A DNA stretch of 64,000 nt. Source: CBDAPE01 sp965198325. Its GTDB lineage: Bacteria; Pseudomonadota; Alphaproteobacteria; UBA828; JAPUJA01. How positions within the stretch are numbered: position 1 is the stretch's first letter; each line of letters begins with the position of its first letter. Position numbers and translations under genes: made by a program. The notes beneath the pieces were generated by a model, which was given only the letters and a program-made list of their open reading frames with translations, had not been told where the DNA came from and searched no databases. Of the stretch, positions 18,389-26,382 are shown piece after piece. The stretch covers positions 62,001 to 126,000 of the forward strand of contig CBDAPE010000014.1 in the NCBI GenBank assembly GCA_965198325.1. The letters run 5' to 3'.

Positions 18389-18900
18389 AGCAGCATGGGA
18401 TCCTTGTCGGGCAGTGCTTCCCATTCGTCCCAAGGCGTTTCCCGACCCGGCCAGCCGACCTTCTCGAAGTGAAACGGCCAGGCGCTTTGTACCCAGTCGC
18501 GCGTCCAGGCGTAGAGTTCGGCATCGAAACCGCTTTCCAGCTCGCTTTGCCGCACCCAAAGATGGCCCTGCGCCTCGTGGCCCGCCTTGAGCGACGGGTA
18601 AACGTAGACACAGCCCCGTTCGATGCTCTCGTCGGGGCTCATCACGGCATAGGAGAACGCCGCGCGATAGCCCCAGCTTTGCTCCACCCAGCCGATGTCG
18701 ATGATTGCGTCCTCGAGCGTAAAGCCCTCTGGCCAGGTTTGGCCAGGCACGGCATGGGCCATGAGATGTTCCACGCTCGACATATAGGCGTCATAGTCCT
18801 TCATAATCAGCGGGTAACCCAGCGGAACCAGCCGGAATCCGCCAGCCTCGACCACGGTGGGAACCTCGAAGCTGTCGGGTACGAGTTTTCGGGGGAACAT
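18385..18900 (-). CDS. GNAT-like N-acetyltransferase family protein
   Basis: 171 residues, starting MFPRKLVPDSFEVPTVVEAG. The pattern KDYDAYMSSVEHL ... WPEGFTLEDAIIDIGWVEQSW ... FSYAVMSPDESIERGCVYVYPS matches a proteobacterial GNAT-like family. The VYVYPS strand stands where acetyl-CoA-binding strand 4 of GNAT enzymes is expected. The classical Q/RxxGxG/A pyrophosphate loop is not evident, so the enzyme may be degenerate or bind another ligand. The GWPGRE segment near the end is conserved in these proteins as I know them. Confidence 0.7.
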   Translation of the reverse strand: MFPRKLVPDSFEVPTVVEAGGFRLVPLGYPLIMKDYDAYMSSVEHLMAHAVPGQTWPEGFTLEDAIIDIGWVEQSWGYRAAFSYAVMSPDESIERGCVYVYPSLKAGHEAQGHLWVRQSELESGFDAELYAWTRDWVQSAWPFHFEKVGWPGRETPWDEWEALPDKDPMLL

Positions 18901-18924
18901 GGGTATCTCCTTTTCGGGGCCGGG

Positions 18925-19749
18925 TCAGTGCCCGGCGAGGAACGCAGCGAGGTCGGTGCGCCGGAGCGTGCAATCGACGATCCGCCAACGACGCAACGCA
19001 ACTCCGGCCCGTGGAGCGAGTTCCTGATCGACGGCATCGAGCTCGGGGCAATAGCGCAAGCTACCAAGTGCAAAGGCGAGTATGCCTTCTCGCGCCGGGA
19101 TCGTCGAGAGCCCGATACGCCAGGCCCCGCGCCGGCCCGGGCGGCGGCCGTAGGCCAGCTCACAATCGAGGTAGGGAGCCAGCGCGGCAGGCGAAGGAGA
19201 GCTGGCGAGATCGGCCAGATAGCGTCCACGTGGCAGGGTTGCCACACGGTCGCGCGCGATCATGAAGCGGTCGCCGGACGCCACAAGGATGCGCTCGGGC
19301 GTGCCGGGCCCCCCATCGCAACGGAGCGTGAGAAACCGCCCGCCGCCATCGTCCACGCGCCGCCAATGCTCCACAAAGGCACCGCCCGGCTCCTCCTCGA
19401 TCATCCGCGGGCCCTTGAAGCTGCACACCCCGACATCGACATCAACGGCGTCGCCCCGGCCCTGCTGATAGTCGAAATGCCGGTGCCAGGTGACCCGGTT
19501 GCCGGTCATGGTTGTGTGACCGGCGAAGCCCATGCGCGCCATGAGCGCGCGCAGGCTCACCGTGGAAAGGCCATCGAGCGATGCACCCGCGGGAAAGCGC
19601 TTCTGACCGGCGGGGACGCGCAAGTCGGCAAACAGGGTCGGGCCCTGCATATAGAAGACCCGCGTGGTGTGATCGCCGGTTCCGTCGGCAAACTCGATCG
19701 CGCCGCGCCGCCACAGGCCGCGCAACCGGGCGGGCACGGGCGGCGTCAT
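18925..19749 (-). CDS. Conserved protein of unknown function
   Basis: 274 residues from ATG 19749 (MTPPVPARLRGLWRRGAIEF). The N-terminal half resembles a proteobacterial family with the strand pattern LRGLWRR..I...DGT.D.TTRV.YMQGPTLFADLRVPAG, rich in beta strands and possibly calycin-like. It continues with GNRVTWHRHFDYQ and a VASGDRFMIARDR motif. No catalytic motif can be named. It lies 15 bp after the first dehydrogenase of the tandem array on the same strand, so it may be co-transcribed with it. Confidence 0.65.
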   Translation of the reverse strand: MTPPVPARLRGLWRRGAIEFADGTGDHTTRVFYMQGPTLFADLRVPAGQKRFPAGASLDGLSTVSLRALMARMGFAGHTTMTGNRVTWHRHFDYQQGRGDAVDVDVGVCSFKGPRMIEEEPGGAFVEHWRRVDDGGGRFLTLRCDGGPGTPERILVASGDRFMIARDRVATLPRGRYLADLASSPSPAALAPYLDCELAYGRRPGRRGAWRIGLSTIPAREGILAFALGSLRYCPELDAVDQELAPRAGVALRRWRIVDCTLRRTDLAAFLAGH

Positions 19750-19763
19750 AGGATCGCCCGATC

Positions 19764-21835
19764 CTAGACCGGGGCGTTTTCGAGCACGATGCGCTCGCGC
19801 CGAAAGAGCCTGCCCGCTTCCGGGTCGTCGAGCTCGCGGGCGAAGCGATGGCCGGCGAAGACGGCGAGGTTGAGCGGCCCCGGCGCCTGGCAATCGCCGA
19901 TTCGCGCGAGCTGGCGAATGCCCGCGCCCTCCACGGCCTCCCGATCGGCGACGAGCGCCTGGTAGAGCGAATCCTCCGGCACGCGGCCCGCAACCAGAAC
20001 GACAGACGCGCAGGCGAGCGTATCGCGCCGGTCCGTGTAGACGCAGGCCAGCTCGACGCCGTTGCCGCCGATGTTCACCATGTTGCGGTTGGCGAGGATC
20101 TCGATGTCTTGTTCGAGCAGGCGGGTGACGATCAGGGCCTGCTCTTCCGTGACTTCAGCCCAGTGGCCGATCTGGGTCGCCGGGGTGACGAGCGTGACCT
20201 CTTTGCCCTGGGCGCGGAGCTGTTCGGCAATCACGCTGCCCATGTAGTAGTGATCGTCGTCGAACACGACGACCGGGCCAGGGACGTCGCGGCCTTCGAA
20301 GACGTCGTCGGGGGTGAACACGGTCGCACCCTCCGAGCCGGGAATCGCCACGCGGTTGGTCAGCGCGATGCCGTCGCGCCGCCACAGTGCGCCTGTGGCG
20401 AGGGCCAGGACCTCCGCGCCGTAACCGAGCACATCGTCTTCCGACAGCGCGGTGTTCAGGTGGAGCTCGACATTCTTCAGCTTGCCGATCTGGATGTCGC
20501 GATAGGAGGCGACCCGGGCCCAGGCCGCGAGACCCGGCAGGCGCGCCTCCCAGGCGACGCGGCCGCCCACGTCCGGACCCGCCTCGACAAGATGGACGTC
20601 ATAACCCCGCACACCAAGCGCGCGGGCAGCTTCCAGCCCGGCGGGCCCGGCACCCACGATCAGCACCCCGTCGTCGGAGCCCTTGGGCTCGATATATTCG
20701 GGATGCCAGCCGCGGCGCCATTCCTCTCCCGATGTCGGGTTCTGGGTGCAGCGGATCGGGCCACCGGTGATCGACTGGGCAAGACAGGCGTTACACCCGA
20801 TGCATTCGCGGATGTCCTCGGGCCTACCTTCCTCGATCTTCCTGGGTAGGAAGGGGTCGGCGATCGAGGGCCGGGCCGCACCGATGATGTCGAGCACGCC
20901 CCGCGTGACCTGATCGACCATCGTGTCCGGCGAGGTGAAACGCCCGACACCGACCACGGGCTTGGTCGTTTTTGCCTTGGCGAAGCGAAGGAAGGGTTCC
21001 TGGTAGGCTTCCGGGCGGAAGCGCGACGTCGCTATTTCGTGAGTCCATTCGGCGATATTGAGGTCCCACAGATCGGGCAGCTTGCCGTAGGTCTCGAGCA
21101 CGGCTGTGCCCTCCTCCTGCCAGGACAGGCCCTCGGGCGGGGCTTCCTCGTCGACCGCAAAGCAGCAGGCGACGGCCGCGGCATCACCCGCCGCCTCTTT
21201 GCTGTCCTCGATCAACTCGCCCAGCAGGCGCATGCGGTTTTCGATCGAGCCGCCATATTCGTCGCTGCGCCGGTTGGTTCGCCGGGACAAGAAATGGGCG
21301 GGCAACGCGTAGCCGTGGGAGGCGTAGACATAGACGAGGTCGAAGCCCGCGGCAATCGCGCGGCGCACGCCCTCGACCCGCCAGCGCCGGAATTCGCGAA
21401 TGTCGTCGAGGTCCATCTCCCGGGTAAAGACCGGCTCTATGTCGACGAAGGTCGGCAATGTCGACGGGCCGATCGGGACTTCCCAAGTGTGGCGGTTGGA
21501 GTTCGACGCGCCGTTATGGACAAGCTCGATCCCGGCCAGCGCCCCGTGCTCGTGCACCGCATCCGCAAACAGGGCGAGCCTCGGGATGTCACTGTCGTCC
21601 CACAGCCGCGGCGAGGAAATCGGCATGGAGTCGCCCGAGGGGTGGATCACCACCTGTTCGGTGCAGACCACACCCCAGCCGCCCTCCGCCTTGATCCGCC
21701 GGAATGCAGCATCGCCGTGGGGCGAATCGATGCCGAGACCATTGCAGTGGGGACCTGGTAGAATCGGTTCTTGGCCGTCTTCGGGCCGATCCTGACCGGC
21801 TCGAACAGAATGTCGTAGCGCGGATCGCGGGTCAT
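19764..21835 (-). pseudogene. Trimethylamine/dimethylamine dehydrogenase-family protein, array copy 1, frameshifted
   Basis: Two-domain flavoprotein: N-terminal old-yellow-enzyme TIM barrel, [4Fe-4S] cysteines CIGCNAC...C (C-x2-C-x2-C-x11-C), then an ADP/FAD-type disulfide-oxidoreductase-like domain (VLIVGAGPAGLEAARALG). The start MTRDPRYDILFEPVRIGP at 21835 is intact, but the frame is lost after FYQVP. A run of four C residues (minus strand; 21749-21752) stands where five would restore FYQVPHC and join the rest without a break (about 690 residues in total). In TMADH numbering the repaired copy has Cys30, Gln60, Tyr169/His172, Trp264, Glu267 and Ser355. Either a real frameshift or a homopolymer sequence error. 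Confidence 0.85.
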
Positions 21836-21923
21836 CTCCGCCTTCTCCCCTGGCTGCGTATTATGGCCCCGACGATAGCCCCCGGGAGATCGCGAGTCGA
21901 CGGGCCCGGGCCTCGTTGCGGGA

Positions 21924-24002
21924 TTATTCCGCGGCGATAGCGCTGCCCAACGCGATGCGCTCGCGCCGGACCGTCACGGCCGTATCCGGCTCGTCAAGCT
22001 CGCGGGCGAAGAGATGGCCCGAGCGGACCGCAGCCTGGATCGGCCCCGGCGCCCGGCAATCGCCGAGCCGGGCGAGGGTGCGGATACCGGCTGCGTCGAG
22101 CGCGGCCTTGTCGGCGGCGAGCGATTTGTAGAGCGTATCGTCGGGCAGCCTTGAAGCGACCAGCACGACGGATTTGCAGGCCAGGGTTTCCTGCTTGCCG
22201 GTATAGACGCAGGCGAGCTCGACCCCGTTTCCGCCGATATTCGCGATATTGCGGTGGCAGATGATTTCGATTCCCAGCTCGAGCATCTGGGCCTGGATTG
22301 CGGGCTGCTCAAGGGTCAACTCGGTCCATTTCCCGACCTCGCCCTCGGGTGTTACCAGCGTGACTTCCTTGCCCTCGGCGCGTAGCGCTTGCGCGATGAC
22401 ACCGCCCATGTAGTAGTGGTCGTCGTCGAACACGACGACGGGTCCGGGAATATCGCGGCCTTCGAACACGTCGTCGGGCGTGAACACGGTCTCGCCGTCG
22501 GAACCGGGCAGCGTCGCCAGGTTGCTGTGGGAAACCCCGTCGCGCCGCCAGCGGGAGCCGCTCGCGATCGCCACCACCTCGGCGCCGTAGCCGAGCACGT
22601 CCTTCGTCGAGAGCTCGGTGTTCAGGTGAACCTCGACGTTCTTCATCTTGCCGATCTGAATGTCGCGGTAGCTCGCCACCCGGCCCCAGGCGGCTAGGCC
22701 CGGCAGGCGGGATTCCTTGGCGACCCGGCCGCCGATTTCACCCGCCGCCTCGACCAGATGGACGTCGTAGCCACGCGCGCCCAGCGCCCGGGCGGCTTCG
22801 AGCCCCGCCGGGCCCGCGCCCACGATCAGCACGCCGTCGTCTGAGCCCTTGGGATCGATGGTCTCGGGGTGCCAGCCGCGCCGCCACTCCTCGCCCGCCG
22901 CCGGGTTCTGGGTGCAGCGGATGGGCGCGGACGCGAATTCCATGGCGAAGCAGATGTTGCACCCGATGCATTCGCGGATGTCCTCGTTGCGCCCTTCTTC
23001 GATCTTTTTGGGGAGGAAGGGGTCGGCGATCGAGGGCCGGGTCGCGCCGATGAAGTCGAGAATGCCCCGATTGATCTGGTCGATCATGGTGTCGGGCGAG
23101 GTAAACCGTCCGACGCCGACCACGGGCTTGGTGGTCTTCTGCTTGACGAACGCGACGTAGGGTTCCTCGTGGGCCTCGGGAAAGAGCCGCGAGGTGGCGA
23201 CCGCCTGGGTCCATTCGCTGACCCCGACGTCCCAGATGTCGGGCACTTCGGCGAAGCTCTCGACCACGCCGACGCCCTCCTCCTCCCAGGCGACGCCGAC
23301 CGGGCCCATCTGGTCGTCGACACCGAAGCGGATGGCGAGCGCGGTATCGTCGCCGATCGCCTCGCGGGTGTCGTCCAGCAGCTCGCCGATGAGGCGCATA
23401 CGGTTATCCACACTGCCGCCGTATTCGTCGGTCCGGTGGTTGGTGCCGCGGCTCAGAAAATGGTGCGGCAGCGAAAACATGTGGTCGCAATAGACATAGA
23501 CGATGTCGAACCCTGCGCGCACCGCGCGCTTGGCAGCGTCGGCATGCCAGCGGCGGAACTCGCGAATGTCGTCGAGGTCCATTTCCTGGGTCATCCAGGG
23601 GTCATAATCGTGCATCGTCACCTGGCTCGACGGACCGAGCGGCGCCTCGCGGGAAAAGCGGTTCGAGACTCCCCGGCCGTTGTGGCAAAGCTCGACCCCG
23701 GCCAGCGCGTCGTAGTCGTGCACGGCTTCGGTAAACAACGAAAGCTGGCGCACGTCATCGTCGTTCCACAGCCGCACCTCGGGCAGCGGCCAGGCGTCGG
23801 ACGTGGGATGGATCGAACATTGCTCGGTGTTGACTACCGCCCAGCCGCCCTCGCCCTTGGTACGACGAAACGCCGCGTCGGACCGGGGCATGTTGTTTCC
23901 CATGCCGTCGCAATGGGGCACCTGATAAAAGCGGTTTTTGGCCGTCTTCGGGCCGATCTTTACGGGCTCGAACAGAACGTCGTAGCGCGGATCGCGGGCC
24001 AT
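21924..24002 (-). CDS. Trimethylamine/dimethylamine dehydrogenase-family flavoprotein, array copy 2
   Basis: 692 residues. An FMN TIM barrel (1 to about 370, starting MARDPRYDVLFEPVKIGP) with FYQVPHC carrying the cysteine that forms 6-S-cysteinyl-FMN in TMADH. The 4Fe-4S site is CIGCNICFAMEFASAPIRC, and a FAD/ADP-binding domain follows. The family N-demethylates amines by oxidising a C-N bond and donates electrons to ETF. Differences by TMADH numbering: Tyr60 to Gln (as in dimethylamine dehydrogenase), Trp355 to Glu, and the catalytic Asp267 appears to be Ala (SEWTQAVATSR), unlike its neighbours. Tyr169/His172 and Trp264 are kept. It may act on a different substrate or be impaired. Confidence 0.9.
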   Translation of the reverse strand: MARDPRYDVLFEPVKIGPKTAKNRFYQVPHCDGMGNNMPRSDAAFRRTKGEGGWAVVNTEQCSIHPTSDAWPLPEVRLWNDDDVRQLSLFTEAVHDYDALAGVELCHNGRGVSNRFSREAPLGPSSQVTMHDYDPWMTQEMDLDDIREFRRWHADAAKRAVRAGFDIVYVYCDHMFSLPHHFLSRGTNHRTDEYGGSVDNRMRLIGELLDDTREAIGDDTALAIRFGVDDQMGPVGVAWEEEGVGVVESFAEVPDIWDVGVSEWTQAVATSRLFPEAHEEPYVAFVKQKTTKPVVGVGRFTSPDTMIDQINRGILDFIGATRPSIADPFLPKKIEEGRNEDIRECIGCNICFAMEFASAPIRCTQNPAAGEEWRRGWHPETIDPKGSDDGVLIVGAGPAGLEAARALGARGYDVHLVEAAGEIGGRVAKESRLPGLAAWGRVASYRDIQIGKMKNVEVHLNTELSTKDVLGYGAEVVAIASGSRWRRDGVSHSNLATLPGSDGETVFTPDDVFEGRDIPGPVVVFDDDHYYMGGVIAQALRAEGKEVTLVTPEGEVGKWTELTLEQPAIQAQMLELGIEIICHRNIANIGGNGVELACVYTGKQETLACKSVVLVASRLPDDTLYKSLAADKAALDAAGIRTLARLGDCRAPGPIQAAVRSGHLFARELDEPDTAVTVRRERIALGSAIAAE

Positions 24003-24084
24003 GTCTTATCATCTCCTCTGGTCGCCAGGCTTTCCTACGCCCGACGATAGACCCCGGGAGGAGCTGAGTCGACGGACGCAGGCA

Positions 24085-24115
24085 AAAAAGGCGCTCCCGC
24101 GCGGAGAGCGCCTTT
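24085..24115 (-). terminator. Rho-independent terminator after array copy 3
   Basis: On the minus strand, GGCGCTC pairs with GAGCGCC (24090-24096 and 24106-24112) around a 9-base loop, extended by AAA/TTT and followed by a run of six T. It lies 23 bases beyond the stop of copy 3 and separates it from copy 2. Confidence 0.85.
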
Positions 24116-24137
24116 GGATGAGGCTGTCGTCCGCCTC

Positions 24138-26222
24138 TCAGACGACGGTGATTTCGTGTTCCAGATTGACCCGCTCGAGCTTGTAGGAGACGTCAGGCTG
24201 GGGGCCGGCATCGAGCTCGCGCGCGAACTTGTGCCCGCCGTGGGTCGCGGCCTGGATCGCGCCCGGCGAGAAGCAATCGCCGATCCGCGAGAGGGTCGTA
24301 ATTCCTGCTTCCTCGAGCGCCGCCGGATCGGCCGCAAGCGCACGGTAGAGCGCGTCGTTGGGCAGCCGCGAGCCGACCAGGACCGTCGAACTGCAGGGGA
24401 TCGTGCGGGTGCCCTTGTCGGCGTAGAGATGGACGATGTCGACGCCGTTGCCGCCGATGTTCGTGATGTTGTGATTGGTAATCACCTCGATGCCGAGCCC
24501 GTGAATCCGCGCCATGGTGAATTCGAACTCGAGCGTGTTCTCGCTCCAGCGGGAGAGCTCCATCAAGGGCGTCACGATGGTCACTTCGTTGCCCTCCGCA
24601 TGCAGCTTCTCGGCGATTACCGTGGCCATGTAGTAGTGATCGTCGTCGAACACGACGACCGGGCCTTTGACCTCGGCGCCCGCCATGACGGCGTCGGGCG
24701 TGAACACGTTGGCGCCGTCGGAACCGGGGATCGCATGCTGGTTGGTGTGGGAGCAGCCGTCCTGGCGCCAGCCCGCGCCGGTGGCAACGACCACGACCTC
24801 GGCACCGTATTCGAGCACGTCCGCAGCCGAGAGTTCGGTGTTGAGGTGAACCTCGACATTCTTCATCTTGCCGATCTGGATGTCGCGGTAGGAGGCAACC
24901 CGGCCCCAGGCGGCAAGCCCGGGCAGACGAGATTCGCGAGCCGCCCGACCGCCCACTTCCGGCCCCGCCTCGACCAGATGGACGTCGTAGCCCCGCTGGC
25001 CCAGCGCCCGGCTGCACTCGAGCCCGGCGGGCCCGGCGCCGATTACGAGCACGCCGTCGTCGGAACCCTTTTCGGGGATTCGCTCGGGGTGCCAGCCCCG
25101 GCGGTATTCCTCGCCTGCGGTCGGGTTCTGGGTGCAGCGGAAGCGCCCGACGGTGGTCTCGGACGAGATGCAGATGTTGCACCCGATGCATTCCCGGATG
25201 TCCTCGTTGCGCCCCCCCTCGATCTTCTTGGGCAAAAACGGATCGGCGATCGAGGGCCGGGCTGCGCCGATGATGTCGATGATGCCCCGGTTGATCTGGT
25301 CGACCATGGTATCGGGCGAGGTAAACCGCCCGACCCCGACCACGGGCTTCGTCGTCTTCTGTTTGACGAACGCGATGTAGGGCTCGTGGGAGGCTTCGGG
25401 ATAGAACCGCGAGGTGCCGGAATCGTACTTCCAGTCGCTGATGTTGACGTCCCACAGATGGGGCAGCTCGGCATACATCTCGACCACCGCCTGGCCTTCT
25501 TCCTGCCAGGTGATGCCCTCGTCACCGATCATCTCGTCGACCGCGAACCGGAAGGCGACGCCGCATTGCTGGCCGACCGCTTCGAGGGTGTCTTCGAGCA
25601 TCTCGCCGATCAGGCGGGCCCGGTTCTCGAGCGAACCGCCATATTCGTCGGTCCGGTGATTGGTGTGGGGCGAGAGGAAGAACTGGCCCATGCCGAGGCC
25701 GTGGCCGGCATAAACATAGACGACGTCGAAGCCGACGCCCGCCGCGCGCTTCGCCGCGTCGGCATGCCAGCGGCGCAGCTCCCGGATGTCTTCGAGATCC
25801 ATTGCCCGCGCCGAGATCGGATCCCAGTTGTAGTGGACGGGAAATGACGAGGGCCCGATCGGGACCTCGCGGGACATGCGGTTGGGCAGGGCGGGTCCGT
25901 TATGGGCGAGTTCGATGGCCGCCAGCGTGCCGTGCTCGTGCACGGCGTCGACCAGGAGGCCGAGCTGTCTGGCATGACGGTCGTCCCAGATCCGGGTCTC
26001 GCCATAGGGCGCGCCGTCGGAGGTCGGATGGATTGAGCATTGCTCGGTGGAGATGACGCCCCAGCCGCCCTCGGCCTTCACGCCCCGGTGCGCGGCGTCG
26101 CCATGGGGCATGTTGTGGCCGTGGGCGTCGCAATGGGGCACCTGATAGAAACGGTTTCGCGAGGTGACCGGGCCAATCTTGACCGGCTCGAAAAGAATGT
26201 CGTAACGCGGATCGCGGGCCAT
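24138..26222 (-). CDS. Trimethylamine/dimethylamine dehydrogenase-family flavoprotein, array copy 3
   Basis: 694 residues, the same architecture as copy 2: FMN barrel with FYQVPHCDAHG (flavinylated Cys), CIGCNICISSETTVGRFRC cluster site, and VLVIGAGPAGLECSRALG nucleotide domain. The pocket by TMADH numbering is Gln60, Tyr169/His172 (YVYAGH), Trp264, Asp267 (SDWKYDSGTSR) and Glu355. The catalytic triad is complete, but two of the three aromatic bowl residues are replaced, so trimethylamine itself is unlikely. It has its own downstream terminator. About 85-90 % identical by eye to copy 4, so a recent duplicate. Confidence 0.92.
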   Translation of the reverse strand: MARDPRYDILFEPVKIGPVTSRNRFYQVPHCDAHGHNMPHGDAAHRGVKAEGGWGVISTEQCSIHPTSDGAPYGETRIWDDRHARQLGLLVDAVHEHGTLAAIELAHNGPALPNRMSREVPIGPSSFPVHYNWDPISARAMDLEDIRELRRWHADAAKRAAGVGFDVVYVYAGHGLGMGQFFLSPHTNHRTDEYGGSLENRARLIGEMLEDTLEAVGQQCGVAFRFAVDEMIGDEGITWQEEGQAVVEMYAELPHLWDVNISDWKYDSGTSRFYPEASHEPYIAFVKQKTTKPVVGVGRFTSPDTMVDQINRGIIDIIGAARPSIADPFLPKKIEGGRNEDIRECIGCNICISSETTVGRFRCTQNPTAGEEYRRGWHPERIPEKGSDDGVLVIGAGPAGLECSRALGQRGYDVHLVEAGPEVGGRAARESRLPGLAAWGRVASYRDIQIGKMKNVEVHLNTELSAADVLEYGAEVVVVATGAGWRQDGCSHTNQHAIPGSDGANVFTPDAVMAGAEVKGPVVVFDDDHYYMATVIAEKLHAEGNEVTIVTPLMELSRWSENTLEFEFTMARIHGLGIEVITNHNITNIGGNGVDIVHLYADKGTRTIPCSSTVLVGSRLPNDALYRALAADPAALEEAGITTLSRIGDCFSPGAIQAATHGGHKFARELDAGPQPDVSYKLERVNLEHEITVV

Positions 26223-26323
26223 GGCTGCGTATCTCCCTGCTTGGTCTGATTGTTTTGGTGACTTTAGCCGCCGCCGAACGGGGGCGCACGCAAATTTGTC
26301 CGGCCCGTCGGCTCACCGGGCTC

Positions 26324-26357
26324 AAAGAAAAGGCGCCACCGCGAACGGGGCGCCTTT
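26324..26357 (-). terminator. Rho-independent terminator after array copy 4
   Basis: On the minus strand, AAAGGCGCC pairs with GGCGCCTTT around an 11-base loop, and the 3' arm runs into TTTTCTTT. It sits 26 bases after the copy 4 stop codon, at the same position relative to its gene as the copy 3 terminator, and was probably duplicated along with it. Confidence 0.82.
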
Positions 26358-26382
26358 CCTCAAGCCCCTCGGGGCGAGATTC

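Noticed and set aside
21905..21925. Palindrome GGGCCCGGGCC after array copy 2 as a terminator
   Set aside because: Short self-complementary GC run with no loop or T-tract; not supported.
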